From an uncultured Erythrobacter sp. (GTDB taxonomy: Bacteria; Pseudomonadota; Alphaproteobacteria; Sphingomonadales; Sphingomonadaceae), in the NCBI GenBank assembly GCA_947495695.1, contig CANLZP010000002.1, positions 372,001-436,000 on the forward strand: DNA of 64,000 nucleotides, written 5' to 3'. The notes beneath the pieces were generated by a model, which ran no database searches, was not told the DNA's origin, and saw only the letters and a program-made list of their open reading frames with translations. Position 1 is the first letter of the stretch. Each line of letters opens with the position of its first letter. Position numbers and translations under genes: made by a program. Shown one piece after another: positions 1-8,899 of the stretch.

Positions 1-564
1 GCACACCTCGTCTATGTCCGAGGCGGTAAATTCTGCCCTTGGCCATAGCGCCTGCGCACCAAAGGCAAGCAAGCCCGTGCCGGTTCCGATATCAGCGATT
101 TTGCGGGCAACCACGCCGCTGCGCTTCATCGCATCGAGCATTGCCAAACAGCCCGCGGTCGTTTCGTGCTGGCCCGTGCCAAAGGCCTGGCTGGCCGGAA
201 TCGCTAGGTTGATCGTGCCTTCTGCCCGGTCGGGTTCATGCTCGGGAGTATGGACATAAAAGCGCCCGGCGCGGATCGGATCAACCCCTTGTTGGCTGAG
301 CGTGAGCCAATCCTCATCGGGCAGCTTCTCGACCGTCAGCTTGGGCGCCTTGCCCGCAAACAGCGATGCAATCGCGCCGGTTTGCGTCTTGTCGGGCTTG
401 GCCGGATACCATGCCTCCAAAACCCACTCCTGCGGGCGATCCTCGGCCACTTCGCGGCCCGAGATCACCAGATCATAGTCCCATTCCTCGCGCTCGTCAT
501 GCTCTAGCAAGGCAGCCTGTACGATAGGCTTGGATGCAAAGGTGGTTAGCTTCCAACTGCTCAT
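1..564 (-). CDS. prmA: Ribosomal protein L11 methyltransferase PrmA (3' part outside window)
   Basis: The reverse strand from ATG at 564 reads into an uninterrupted frame that leaves the window at base 1, so about 188 N-terminal codons are present. It opens with MSSWKLTTFASKP, has the insert region ending in AFGTGQHETT, and then the SAM-binding motif DIGTGTG. These are the hallmarks of PrmA, which uses SAM to trimethylate amino groups of ribosomal protein L11 in the cytoplasm. The start ATG overlaps the stop of the upstream metallo-beta-lactamase gene as ATGA, so translation is probably coupled. The methyltransferase core beyond motif I lies outside the window. Confidence 0.93.
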   Translation of the reverse strand, partial: MSSWKLTTFASKPIVQAALLEHDEREEWDYDLVISGREVAEDRPQEWVLEAWYPAKPDKTQTGAIASLFAGKAPKLTVEKLPDEDWLTLSQQGVDPIRAGRFYVHTPEHEPDRAEGTINLAIPASQAFGTGQHETTAGCLAMLDAMKRSGVVARKIADIGTGTGLLAFGAQALWPRAEFTASDIDEVC

Positions 565-1484
565 TGATCGGTCGCATTCTCTTCGGCCAGGCGCTTGTCG
601 AGGCGCTGCTCGATGGAATCGGCATATTCGACGCAGCTAAGGCCGCCCTTCAATCCGCCAGCCTTCATCCGCTTGATCATCTGGCTGGACGAGGGATGCG
701 GCGTGATCAGCATATCGCATTTTGCCTCGCGCAATCGCTGCAAACCGGCGCGATATTCGGCGACATAGGCGGGGTGGTCGGAAAAGCGGTAATCATCGCT
801 GCTGACGGGCGAGAGGCTGTCCGCATAGACGATCCAGTCGCACGCATCGCCTTCGCCATCGCAATCTTGCCATTGCCAACTCAGTGCTCCTGGTGTGTGG
901 CCCGGCGTGACGATGGGCGTCACCTTGCGTAATCCAACATTGGCGATGGCATCCGGGATCAACGTTACTATCGGGCCTTGTGGAGGAGTGAAGGGCGTAT
1001 GTCCGGAATTCTGCTGCGGATCACCGGCGCTTGGTAGGCCTGTGGCAAGCGTCTCTTTCGCAGCATCAGAACTCACGATCACCGCTCCGGTCTGCTCTTT
1101 CACCAACGCAATCCCGCCGACATGGTCGAAATGTTCGTGGCTCATCGCGATTGTCTTGATCTGCTCAGGCTCAATACCCAGCGTGCGGATGTTCGCCAGG
1201 ACAATCTCTGCGCCCTTTTGCGTGCCGGTATCGATCAGCAGATATGATCCATTATTGTCGATCAAGATCGCCGCGATGCCGCATGTCCCGACGTAATAGG
1301 TGTGCGCGTGCAGCTTGAACGGCGGGGCGGGCTTGTCCCACTCATCCCACGGCTCGCACGTGTCGAGAAAGGCTTGTTGGTCGGCGGTAATGGCCGACAC
1401 ATCATCCGTTTCACTCGCGCCGTGGGCAACGCTGCATCCGGCCAGGGCCAGCAATGAAATGGCTGCCAGAATTTTATCGAACAT
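561..1484 (-). CDS. Subclass B3 metallo-beta-lactamase (lipoprotein signal)
   Basis: The 307-residue product begins with a lipoprotein-type signal ending LALAGC (Cys17). It carries the full zinc-ligand set of subclass B3 enzymes: SHEHFDH (His116, His118, Asp120, His121), TPGHTPG (His196) and PHPS (His263), plus the YADSLSP segment typical of B3. B3 enzymes hydrolyse beta-lactams in the periplasm with two zinc ions; other MBL-fold hydrolases share part of this layout, so the substrate is inferred. ATG at 1484 was chosen over ATG at 1496 because GGAG stands seven bases before it. It overlaps the end of the SDR gene upstream and the start of prmA downstream, so all three are probably one transcript. 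Confidence 0.85.
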   Translation of the reverse strand: MFDKILAAISLLALAGCSVAHGASETDDVSAITADQQAFLDTCEPWDEWDKPAPPFKLHAHTYYVGTCGIAAILIDNNGSYLLIDTGTQKGAEIVLANIRTLGIEPEQIKTIAMSHEHFDHVGGIALVKEQTGAVIVSSDAAKETLATGLPSAGDPQQNSGHTPFTPPQGPIVTLIPDAIANVGLRKVTPIVTPGHTPGALSWQWQDCDGEGDACDWIVYADSLSPVSSDDYRFSDHPAYVAEYRAGLQRLREAKCDMLITPHPSSSQMIKRMKAGGLKGGLSCVEYADSIEQRLDKRLAEENATDQ

Positions 1485-2184
1485 AGCTTGCTCCATTGGC
1501 GTCGATCACGGCGCCCGTCATGCTGGCAGGTGCATCCAGCGCGCAAAATTTGATGATCCTTGCGATTTCTTCCGGGGTTGCGACCCGGCCCAGCGGAATG
1601 TCTGCCAGCAGTTCTGCCCCGCCTCGGCTCTCCAGATAATCGCCCGCCATCGCTGTGTCGGTGAAGCCGGGAGCAATCGCAAAGCTGAGGATGTTCTGCG
1701 CTGCATAAGCGCGCGCGATAGTCTTATGCATGGCCAGCATGCCGCCCTTTGCCGCCGCATAATGCCAATGATGGGGCGAATCGCCGCGATGGGCCGCGCG
1801 ACTGGCAACATGAACAATTCGGCCCGGCCTATCGTTGGCCAGCCAATGCTTGACCGCAAACCGGCTCAATTGAGCAGCAGCCGAAAGATTGATCCGCAGG
1901 GTTTCTTCCCACGCATCCAGCCATTCGATATCCGATGTGTCGATCGGATTGGGATCAAACAGCCCGGCATTGTTAATCAGGACATCAATCGTCCCGCCGG
2001 ATCTATCCAGCGCCTCCTCCCACAGCATTTGCGGGGAGGTTGGCTCGGCAAAATCGGCGGCGATTGTCTGATCGTCGGCTGCGCTGGTCGCTTGCCCCAT
2101 CACAATTGCGCCATGCTCGGTCAGGATTTCGCGTGCCGCGGCACCGATCCCGCGGCTTGATCCGGTTAGTAAAATGCGTGTCAT
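1474..2184 (-). CDS. SDR family NAD(P)-dependent oxidoreductase
   Basis: This 236-residue protein is a classical short-chain dehydrogenase/reductase. It has the cofactor motif TGSSRGIG at residues 7-14, NNAG in the middle, the catalytic serine in VASRAA and the active-site YAAAK. The C-terminal PGFTDTAMAG segment and the closing TGAVIDANG are also typical. The substrate cannot be told from sequence; relatives include 3-oxoacyl-ACP reductase-like enzymes. It is the first gene of a minus-strand unit with the B3 metallo-beta-lactamase and prmA, and its 3' end overlaps the lactamase start. Confidence 0.88.
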   Translation of the reverse strand: MTRILLTGSSRGIGAAAREILTEHGAIVMGQATSAADDQTIAADFAEPTSPQMLWEEALDRSGGTIDVLINNAGLFDPNPIDTSDIEWLDAWEETLRINLSAAAQLSRFAVKHWLANDRPGRIVHVASRAAHRGDSPHHWHYAAAKGGMLAMHKTIARAYAAQNILSFAIAPGFTDTAMAGDYLESRGGAELLADIPLGRVATPEEIARIIKFCALDAPASMTGAVIDANGASYVR

Positions 2185-2302
2185 GCATCGTCTATCCGCA
2201 ACTTTGCAATCAGAGTCGAGCCAACATAGCGTTTCAGCGGGTTGTCACACGCCGTCAGAGCGTTAAGGGAGAAGCATCAAACCGATCAACCGGATAAGAA
2301 CC

Positions 2303-2683
2303 ATGGGCAACCGACCACTTTCACCGCATCTGCAAATCTGGAAATGGGGGCCGCATATGCTGGTTTCCATCCTCCACCGTGTGACAGGAGACGGCATGGC
2401 GCTGGTCGGCCTGTTTGTGCTGGTGTGGTGGCTGGGCGCATTGGCGACCGGACCTGAATATTACACGACCTTTACCGATCTGATGACGACGCCGATTGGC
2501 TATGTCGTGCTGGTCGGTCTGAGCTGGGCATTCTTCACACATTTGATGAGCGGACTGCGCCACTTTGTGCTGGATATCGGCGCGGGTTACGAATTGGGGA
2601 TCAACCGGATCTGGTCGATCCTGTCTCCGATCATGGGCATTCTACTGACAGCGGGCTTTTGGGCCCTCATTCTGACGAAATAG
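2303..2683 (+). CDS. sdhC: Succinate dehydrogenase cytochrome b556 subunit
   Basis: SdhC is one of two membrane anchors of respiratory complex II and binds heme b and quinone with SdhD. The 126-residue product starts RPLSPHLQIWKW and continues SILHRVTG, the SdhC family signature, and has the heme-ligand helix motif HLMSGLRHFVLD. Three membrane helices are visible, at roughly residues 29-48, 66-85 and 103-122. It is the first gene of sdhC-sdhD-sdhA, with 12 bases to sdhD. The 118-base gap upstream, divergent from the SDR gene, must hold its promoter, but I cannot point to a convincing -35/-10 pair. Confidence 0.95.
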   Translation: MGNRPLSPHLQIWKWGPHMLVSILHRVTGDGMALVGLFVLVWWLGALATGPEYYTTFTDLMTTPIGYVVLVGLSWAFFTHLMSGLRHFVLDIGAGYELGINRIWSILSPIMGILLTAGFWALILTK

Positions 2684-2695
2684 GGCACGCAATTC

Positions 2696-3079
2696 ATGGG
2701 TAACGGAACTTCCATCGGGAAAGTGCGCGGGCTGGGCTCAGCGCATCATGGTGCACATCACTGGCTGGTGCAGCGCGTCACAGCGGTTGGCAATCTGGTG
2801 CTGACCTTGTGGTTGGCAACCAGCTTTGTGTTGCTTCCCGATATGAGCCACGCGACGATCAGCGGCTGGTTGGCTCAGCCTTTGCCGGCAACCGCGATGA
2901 TCCTGCTGGTGGTCACCACATTCTGGCATGCGCGGCTTGGCCTGCAGGTTCTGATTGAGGATTACATCCAGGAAACCGGAATGAAATTCGGTCTTCTCAC
3001 ATTGCTAAATCTGGCAGTTATTGGTGGCGGAGCATTCGCCGTATTCAGCGTGGCCCGTCTGGCCCTGGGAGGCGCATGA
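2696..3079 (+). CDS. sdhD: Succinate dehydrogenase hydrophobic membrane anchor subunit
   Basis: The 127-residue product has the SdhD pattern: a short N-terminal [12 protein letters not shown] segment, the QRVTAVGN motif, three membrane helices, and [13 protein letters not shown] in which the histidine is the likely heme ligand. It partners SdhC in anchoring the SdhAB catalytic dimer to the inner membrane. Its stop codon overlaps the sdhA start (ATGATG), which suggests translational coupling. Confidence 0.94.
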   Translation: MGNGTSIGKVRGLGSAHHGAHHWLVQRVTAVGNLVLTLWLATSFVLLPDMSHATISGWLAQPLPATAMILLVVTTFWHARLGLQVLIEDYIQETGMKFGLLTLLNLAVIGGGAFAVFSVARLALGGA

Positions 3080-4917
3080 TGGTGGATACCTCAGCCTATA
3101 AAATCATCGACCATACGTATGACGTAGTGGTCGTGGGCGCAGGCGGATCAGGCTTGCGCGCAACCATGGGTGCAGCCGAAGCCGGTTTGCGCACCGCCAA
3201 CATCTCTAAAGTGTTTCCAACCCGCTCTCACACGGTCGCCGCACAAGGCGGCATTGCGGCATCGCTGGGCAACAACACGCCCGACCACTGGTCTTGGCAC
3301 ATGTATGACACCGTAAAAGGTGCCGACTGGTTGGGAGACCAAGACGCGATTGAATATCTCGCTCGTGAAGCGCCCGCAGCCGTTTACGAGCTGGAGCATG
3401 CTGGTGTGCCGTTCAGCCGTAACGAAGATGGCACGATCTATCAGCGCCCGTTTGGCGGCCACATGCAGAACATGGGCGATGGTCCTCCGGTGCAGCGTAC
3501 CTGCGCTGCGGCTGACCGAACTGGCCACGCCATGCTGCACGCGCTGTATCAGCAGAGCCTGAAATATGATGCGGACTTCTTTATCGAGTATTTCGCGCTT
3601 GATCTGATCATGAGCGGCGAGGGTGCGGACAAGAAATGCGTTGGTGTGATTGCGCAATGTCTGGATGACGGCACGATCCACCGCTTCCGCGCACAGGCCG
3701 TGGTCTTGGCTACGGGCGGTTATGGCCGGTGCTATTTCACCGCGACCTCTGCCCACACGTGCACAGGCGATGGCGGCGGCATGGTGCTGCGCGCAGGATT
3801 GCCACTGCAAGATATGGAATTTGTTCAGTTCCACCCAACCGGCATTTACGGTGCGGGCGTGCTGATCACAGAAGGCGCCCGGGGTGAGGGCGGCTATCTG
3901 ACCAATTCCGAAGGCGAACGGTTTATGGAGCGTTATGCTCCATCGGCCAAGGATCTGGCCTCTCGCGATGTTGTGTCACGCTCTATGGCGCTGGAAATGC
4001 GCGAAGGGCGTGGGCAAGGCGAAGATGGTGATCATATTCACCTGCATCTCGACCATATCGATCCCAAGGTTCTGGCAGAGCGGCTTCCGGGCATCACCGA
4101 AAGCGGCAAGATTTTTGCCGGCGTCGATCTGACCCGCCAACCACTGCCGGTGACCCCGACGGTTCACTACAATATGGGCGGCATTCCGTGTAACTATCAC
4201 GGCGAAGTTGTGACGCTGGGCCCTGATGGCAACCCCGATCACGTGGTGCCCGGCCTGTTTGCCGTGGGCGAGGCTGCCTGTGTGTCCGTGCATGGTGCAA
4301 ACCGTTTGGGCTCAAACTCGTTGATCGATCTGGTGGTGTTTGGCCGTGCGACTGGCCACCGTTTGCGCGATATTCTCAAGCCTGGTGCGAACCAGAATGA
4401 ATTGCCCGCCGACAGCGCGGACCTCTCGCTCAGCAGGCTGGACCATTTCCGCCATGCAGACGGTGGTTCAACCACAGCTGAAATTCGTTCGGAAATGCAG
4501 AAGGGCATGCAAAAACACGCCGCCGTATTCCGCGACAGCAAGCTTTTGTCTGAAGGCGTGGATGCGCTGCAAAAGGTCAACAAGCGGATGGAAGACATCA
4601 AAGTGTCTGACCGTTCATTGATCTGGAACAGCGACTTGATCGAGACGCTGGAGCTCGACAATCTGATGGCGCAAGCCAATGTGACCATTGCTTCGGCTGA
4701 AAACCGCAAGGAAAGCCGCGGCGCGCATGCGCATGAAGATTTCCCGGATCGTGATGACAAGGAATGGATGAAACACACCATTGCCTGGTTTGACGGTTGG
4801 GGCGGCGGTGCTCAGGGCTCGGGAACGGGCAAAGTCTCCATCGATTACCGCCCAGTTCACGAATACACGCTGACCGAAGATGCGGAGTATATCGAGCCCA
4901 AAAAGCGGGTTTACTAA
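3076..4917 (+). CDS. sdhA: Succinate dehydrogenase flavoprotein subunit
   Basis: SdhA holds covalent FAD and oxidises succinate to fumarate in the TCA cycle. The 613-residue protein has the dinucleotide-binding motif [12 protein letters not shown], the FAD-attachment context [10 protein letters not shown], the catalytic-region [10 protein letters not shown] and the capping/active-site segments HYNMGGIP and [10 protein letters not shown]. Length matches the family. A second in-frame ATG follows at 3079 (MM start). The iron-sulfur partner sdhB is not downstream, unlike the usual sdhCDAB order, but lies at 60378-61157 on the other strand. Confidence 0.97.
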   Translation: MMVDTSAYKIIDHTYDVVVVGAGGSGLRATMGAAEAGLRTANISKVFPTRSHTVAAQGGIAASLGNNTPDHWSWHMYDTVKGADWLGDQDAIEYLAREAPAAVYELEHAGVPFSRNEDGTIYQRPFGGHMQNMGDGPPVQRTCAAADRTGHAMLHALYQQSLKYDADFFIEYFALDLIMSGEGADKKCVGVIAQCLDDGTIHRFRAQAVVLATGGYGRCYFTATSAHTCTGDGGGMVLRAGLPLQDMEFVQFHPTGIYGAGVLITEGARGEGGYLTNSEGERFMERYAPSAKDLASRDVVSRSMALEMREGRGQGEDGDHIHLHLDHIDPKVLAERLPGITESGKIFAGVDLTRQPLPVTPTVHYNMGGIPCNYHGEVVTLGPDGNPDHVVPGLFAVGEAACVSVHGANRLGSNSLIDLVVFGRATGHRLRDILKPGANQNELPADSADLSLSRLDHFRHADGGSTTAEIRSEMQKGMQKHAAVFRDSKLLSEGVDALQKVNKRMEDIKVSDRSLIWNSDLIETLELDNLMAQANVTIASAENRKESRGAHAHEDFPDRDDKEWMKHTIAWFDGWGGGAQGSGTGKVSIDYRPVHEYTLTEDAEYIEPKKRVY

Positions 4918-4988
4918 GGCATGAAATTGGCTGCTGCGGGGCGAACACTCTTGACGGGTGGGTCGCCTGCGCGGCAGCATGCCTTGCA

Positions 4989-5999
4989 ATGAAGCGGGGC
5001 GTATCTTTCAAAATTGGTTTGGCCGGGATCGCCTTGGCCGCTGCATTTTCTGGCGCGGGTTCCTTATTGGCCCAAGCCCAGCCTGCTCCACCCGAATCTG
5101 TTCAACCACCGCGCCACACCAGCGATTGGCCCGGCCTGGGAACGGGTAAAAACCGTACCGAGCAGGCACGCAGCGTGTCGATGGGGCCAGAATTGCAGCG
5201 CGGTGCAACCCCGCGTGAATTGTTGCGGGAACGCAAGAGGCTGGACCGCGCCTTGGCCAAGCTGGCACCGCAACAACCCGGTACAGTTGATGCTTATGTC
5301 GTCTCGATTGCCTTGGATAGCGATCCCGTGTTCGCCCGCGAAGCGCGTGAGGCTGGCAAGGTGCTGGGGCGGCGTTATAACGCACAAAACCGCACCATCG
5401 TGCTGGCTGGACCTGATGGCCGCAGCGCCGGATTACCCAAGGGGTCGATCACGTCCCTGATGGTGACCTTGGCCCATATTGCCGAGAAAATGGACCGCCA
5501 GGAAGACGTGCTGGTGCTGTATTCGACCAGCCATGGCGTGCAGCAGGGGCTCACCTATCACTTTGGCGACACAGGCTTCGGAATATTGTCTCCGCAACGG
5601 TTTCGGGCGAGTCTGCAAGATCTGGCCATCCAGCGCCGCGTGCTGATTTTGAGCGCATGTTACTCGGGCATCTTCATCCCCTACCTGTCTTCTCCGGACA
5701 CAGCGATTCTGACCGCTTCTCGTGCCGACCGAACCAGCTTTGGCTGCCGAGCGGATAATGATTGGACTTACTTTGGTGACGCTATGATCAATGGTGCGCT
5801 GCGCAAACCTCAAGGGTTGGCGGAAGCCTCGGCTGAGGCACGCGGGGATATTGCCGAGTGGGAAAAGCGCGGCGGTCTGCTTAGTTCGCTGCCGCAGACA
5901 TCGATCGGCACCAATGCTGAACGGTGGCTTGCTCAGTTGGAAGCGAGAATTCCGCGTAAGACCACCAAGCGGGTGGGACGGCCTGCGGTTAGCGAGTGA
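4989..5999 (+). CDS. Secreted C13 family (legumain-like) cysteine peptidase
   Basis: The 336-residue product has a cleavable signal peptide (MKRGVSF followed by a hydrophobic core ending near LLAQAQ). The caspase-hemoglobinase fold motifs are a His-Gly dyad in LYSTSHG (His182) and a catalytic cysteine in LSACYSG (Cys224). The following ILTASRADRTSFGC and WTYFGDA are the pattern of bacterial peptidase C13. Members cleave after Asn/Asp or act as transamidases; the target here is unknown. An open frame extends upstream into sdhA, but ATG 4989 is the first start that gives a signal peptide; no clear ribosome-binding site precedes it. It is 71 bases after sdhA and may be read through from it. Confidence 0.82.
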   Translation: MKRGVSFKIGLAGIALAAAFSGAGSLLAQAQPAPPESVQPPRHTSDWPGLGTGKNRTEQARSVSMGPELQRGATPRELLRERKRLDRALAKLAPQQPGTVDAYVVSIALDSDPVFAREAREAGKVLGRRYNAQNRTIVLAGPDGRSAGLPKGSITSLMVTLAHIAEKMDRQEDVLVLYSTSHGVQQGLTYHFGDTGFGILSPQRFRASLQDLAIQRRVLILSACYSGIFIPYLSSPDTAILTASRADRTSFGCRADNDWTYFGDAMINGALRKPQGLAEASAEARGDIAEWEKRGGLLSSLPQTSIGTNAERWLAQLEARIPRKTTKRVGRPAVSE

Positions 6000-6008
6000 G
6001 GGCCCTTG

Positions 6009-6731
6009 TTAGTCCTCGGTCGGTTCGACCCGGCGCGCATCGATAATTTTGACCGGATCGGCCAGCATTTGACCTTTCAGCCAGCCTTCGCCTTCATCGG
6101 GATCAATCGGTGCCGCGTGAATGGCGTGAATCACATCCATGCCGCTGGTGACATAGCCGAACACAGCAAACCCGGGTTGTAAATTGGGGTCTTGTGACTT
6201 GGGCTGAGCGTCCAGACCGATCTGATCCTTGATCATGATCGAAAAATCGCCCGTTGCAGTACCCGGATCAAACCGTGCCATAGAGACTGCGCCATTGGTG
6301 TGGCTTAGCCCGGTTTGCGTGGTGGTCTCATGGGCAATCGGGTCGAGTATGCGGTCAGGATGGTTTTGTGTGCCGCCCTGCAGCAGGCCATTGGGCGGCT
6401 CGCCCCATTTGATATGCATTGCGCGATAGAAAACGGTGCCGTCCAACCGATCCTCATCAACATAGCGCAGAAAATTCGCCGCCGTGATAGGCGCTCGCTG
6501 CGTCTCCAGCGCGATGGTGATGTCGCCCATCTCGGTTTCGAGCACGACATCAACCGTTTTAAACCGAGGTGCCTCGGCTTGTGCAACCAGCTGGTCCGGA
6601 TATTCCATGGCTTGGACAGGCGTATCGGACGAAGTGTTATCAATTCTTGTGTCTGCGATGATAATTTGGTCCTGCGCGGTGAGGGGGCTGGCCAGCATCG
6701 CAATTGCGGCAATCAGTGAAAACGATCTCAT
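6009..6731 (-). CDS. Secreted cyclophilin-type peptidylprolyl isomerase
   Basis: The 240-residue product starts with a signal peptide (MRSFSLIAAIAM...PLTAQ). A cyclophilin domain follows from about residue 60: ETEMGDITIALE, APITAANFLRYVD, GTVFYRAMH and GFAVFGYVTSGMDVIHAI. Cyclophilins isomerise Xaa-Pro bonds; this one is predicted to act in the periplasm. ATG 6731 is preferred to the longer frame from 6788 because it begins exactly at the signal peptide. It is convergent with the C13 peptidase and divergent from the BlaI gene, so 6732-6854 holds both promoters. Confidence 0.9.
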   Translation of the reverse strand: MRSFSLIAAIAMLASPLTAQDQIIIADTRIDNTSSDTPVQAMEYPDQLVAQAEAPRFKTVDVVLETEMGDITIALETQRAPITAANFLRYVDEDRLDGTVFYRAMHIKWGEPPNGLLQGGTQNHPDRILDPIAHETTTQTGLSHTNGAVSMARFDPGTATGDFSIMIKDQIGLDAQPKSQDPNLQPGFAVFGYVTSGMDVIHAIHAAPIDPDEGEGWLKGQMLADPVKIIDARRVEPTED

Positions 6732-6800
6732 AGTAACAAAGTATCGCCCTTTTCTTGGAGAGCAAGGTTCGGCTGGCAATCCGTTCATCTGAGTTTAATG

Positions 6801-6836
6801 TTTACAATCGTAGTCGTTGTGACTACAGACGTAATC
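6801..6836. promoter_or_regulatory. Candidate twin BlaI/MecI-type operator
   Basis: Two copies of TACA-N2-CGTA occur at 6803-6812 and 6824-6833, exactly 21 bases apart, i.e. on the same helix face. They sit within a larger dyad centred on 6818 (GTAGTC at 6810-6815, GACTAC at 6821-6826, TTAC/GTAA at 6802-6805/6831-6834). BlaI/MecI repressors are known to bind TACA-N2-TGTA dyads. The sites lie just before the repressor gene, which suggests autorepression; binding is inferred, not shown. Confidence 0.65.
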
Positions 6837-6854
6837 AAGAAGTGGGAGGCACTC

Positions 6855-7256
6855 TTGGCGAAAGACGCTGAAGGCAAAATTACCGGCAAGGTCGAGCGGA
6901 TCAGCGAGGCTGAGCATGCGGTGATGGAAGTGCTGTGGGAACGCAGCCCGCTAACCGCCGCCGAAGTGTGCGAGCAAGTGTGCGATCAGCGTGGCTGGAG
7001 CCTGGCAACGGTCAAGACTTTGCTGTCCCGCCTCACGGCCAAAAACGCCATCGCAACCCGGCCGGATGGACGCCGGTTCCTGTATCACCCTGCAATCGCT
7101 CGCGACGAATATGTCGGTGGCGAATCGCGCCGTTTAGTCGATCGACTGTTTGGAGGACGTGCCGCCTCATTGGTGGCTCATCTCGCTGAGCAAGAGGCCC
7201 TGAGCGAAGCGGATATGACCGAGATCGAAGCCTTGCTGAAGGAGATGCGCAAATGA
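6855..7256 (+). CDS. BlaI/MecI/CopY family transcriptional repressor
   Basis: The 133-residue product has the Penicillinase_R winged-helix pattern: ISEAEHAVMEVLWERSPLTAAEV, then WSLATVKTLLSRLTAKNAI as recognition helix and wing, and a C-terminal dimerisation region. The start is read as TTG at 6855 because GGGAGG stands at 6844-6849, five bases before it. The earlier ATG at 6798 would place the operator dyad inside the coding region and add an unusual hydrophobic N-terminus. The repressor is expected to be inactivated by proteolysis through the M56 protein encoded next, whose start overlaps its stop (ATGA). What signal triggers it, beta-lactam or other envelope stress, cannot be told. Confidence 0.88.
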   Translation: MAKDAEGKITGKVERISEAEHAVMEVLWERSPLTAAEVCEQVCDQRGWSLATVKTLLSRLTAKNAIATRPDGRRFLYHPAIARDEYVGGESRRLVDRLFGGRAASLVAHLAEQEALSEADMTEIEALLKEMRK

Positions 7257-8875
7257 GTGCTCTTTCTGTTGAATGGCTGGCGGATACGCTGCTGTGGACC
7301 GCAGCGTTGATCGCGCTGGTGCTGGTGCTGCGCCGCCCGGTTGCGCGGCACTTTGGCCCTCATATGGCTTATGCCTTGTGGACCCTGCCGCTGCTAAGGT
7401 TGCTGCTACCCCCCATTGAATTGCCTGCTTGGTTGGCACCGGCAACGCCGGAACCAGCGTCACAAGTCGCTGCATCTCAGCCAGCAATTGACCAGTTCAG
7501 CATCATCTTAGAGCCCACGACGGTCGCCCTGGCTCAGCCCGCCGCCGCCCAATCCCCATGGCCTGTTTTAGAAATAGTCCTCTGCGTGTGGTTGGTGGGT
7601 GCCTGCTCGTTCCTTTTCCTGCGTTTCCGTGGCTATTTCGACATGCGTCGCAAGCTGCTGGTGGAGGCCCGGGAAGTGGGGCGGGCAGGCAATATTCGCC
7701 TGATCGAGACGCCGGAAACCAGCGCACCTTTGGCGTTTGGCGTGCTCGACAAGGTAGTGGCGCTGCCGGAAGGCTTCATGGCGTTGTCCGATCGCGAAAC
7801 GCGCGACATGGCGGTGGAGCATGAATTGTCGCACCATCGCGGTAATGATCTTTTGATCAATATTCTGGTCCAGCCGTTGTTCGCCTTGCACTGGTTCAAC
7901 CCGCTCAGCCGGTTGGGCTGGCTCGCTTTGCGCCGCGATCAGGAAGCGGCCTGCGATGCCCGTGTTTTGGCTCGGAAAGAACCCGAAGAACGGGCCATTT
8001 ATGCCAATGTTATCGCCAGTTTTGCCGCGGGTCCAAATGTTGCCCTAGCAGCGCCGATGGCCTGCCCGGTTTTGGGCGACAAATCGATTATTCACCGTTT
8101 GAGGAGCTTACAAATGTCAGATATTTCATCACGCCGGCGTATGGCCGGGCGCGGGCTGCTGGTTGCAGCTGCGCTTGCCATCCCGACCACCGCGTCGATC
8201 ACTTACGCTGAGGAAATTGCGGCGATTGTGCCAAGCGCGCCACCAGCTCCGGCTGCGCCATTGGCTCCCACCGCTCCCGCCGCACCGGCTGCTCCATCAG
8301 CGCCACTGGCACCTGATGCACCAATTCCGCCCATGCCGCTTGGTCTGCAAGCCAGTGGAGAGGTCGATGTTGAAGCTGATGTTGAAACCAAGGTTGAAAA
8401 GTCGGTTGAGAAGAAGGTGTTCGTCATCCGAAGCGATGATGACGAGAAAGGCGATACCAAGAAGAACAAGATGGTCGTTCGCGAAATTCATGCGCATCAG
8501 AATGGCAAGATGTTGAGCGAAGAAGAGATCGAAGAGATCATGGTGGAAGTTCGAGAAGGTTTGGCTGAGGCGGATATCGCCGTAAAAGAAGCCAAGACCA
8601 TTGGACTGAAGCTCGAGCGCGAATATGCCGATGGTCAGCACACGACCGTTGAGATGTCATGCGAAGGCGATGGCATGACCTCTGAAAAGATCAGCGATGA
8701 TGGCAAGAAGACGGTTCTGATCTGCCAAAGCAAGATCATGGCTCATGCTTTGACCGGCCTGAAAGAGGCCCGTGAGCAGATTGCCAAAAGCGAAGAGTTT
8801 CCTGAGAATTTGCGCGAGCAAGTGCTCGAGGAGATCGACCGGCAAATCAAGGACTGGGACAAGCGCGATAGCTAA
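7253..8875 (+). CDS. M56 family (BlaR1-type) membrane metallopeptidase with long C-terminal extension
   Basis: The 540-residue protein has N-terminal membrane helices (about 9-27, 38-53, 104-123) and a zinc-peptidase motif HELSHH (His190, Glu191, His194) with a downstream EAACD that may supply the third ligand. A further membrane helix lies around 297-318. Unlike BlaR1 there is no penicillin-binding sensor domain. Instead an Ala/Pro-rich linker (about 327-364) leads to a charged, helix-rich tail of about 170 residues. By family it should cleave, directly or not, the BlaI repressor encoded just upstream and overlapping by four bases. The sensed signal and the role of the tail are unknown. Confidence 0.85.
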   Translation: MSALSVEWLADTLLWTAALIALVLVLRRPVARHFGPHMAYALWTLPLLRLLLPPIELPAWLAPATPEPASQVAASQPAIDQFSIILEPTTVALAQPAAAQSPWPVLEIVLCVWLVGACSFLFLRFRGYFDMRRKLLVEAREVGRAGNIRLIETPETSAPLAFGVLDKVVALPEGFMALSDRETRDMAVEHELSHHRGNDLLINILVQPLFALHWFNPLSRLGWLALRRDQEAACDARVLARKEPEERAIYANVIASFAAGPNVALAAPMACPVLGDKSIIHRLRSLQMSDISSRRRMAGRGLLVAAALAIPTTASITYAEEIAAIVPSAPPAPAAPLAPTAPAAPAAPSAPLAPDAPIPPMPLGLQASGEVDVEADVETKVEKSVEKKVFVIRSDDDEKGDTKKNKMVVREIHAHQNGKMLSEEEIEEIMVEVREGLAEADIAVKEAKTIGLKLEREYADGQHTTVEMSCEGDGMTSEKISDDGKKTVLICQSKIMAHALTGLKEAREQIAKSEEFPENLREQVLEEIDRQIKDWDKRDS

Positions 8876-8899
8876 TTCATACAGGTCCATCTGATTAAC

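Noticed and set aside
14..507. Two plus-strand open frames opposite prmA
   Set aside because: The minus strand encodes a clear PrmA N-terminus there; the plus frames show no family motif.
1300..2160. 286-codon plus-strand frame opposite the SDR and lactamase genes
   Set aside because: It crosses two real minus-strand genes with complete motif sets.
3148..3834. Long minus-strand frame within sdhA
   Set aside because: It is the mirror of a fully conserved SdhA reading frame and has no recognisable domain.
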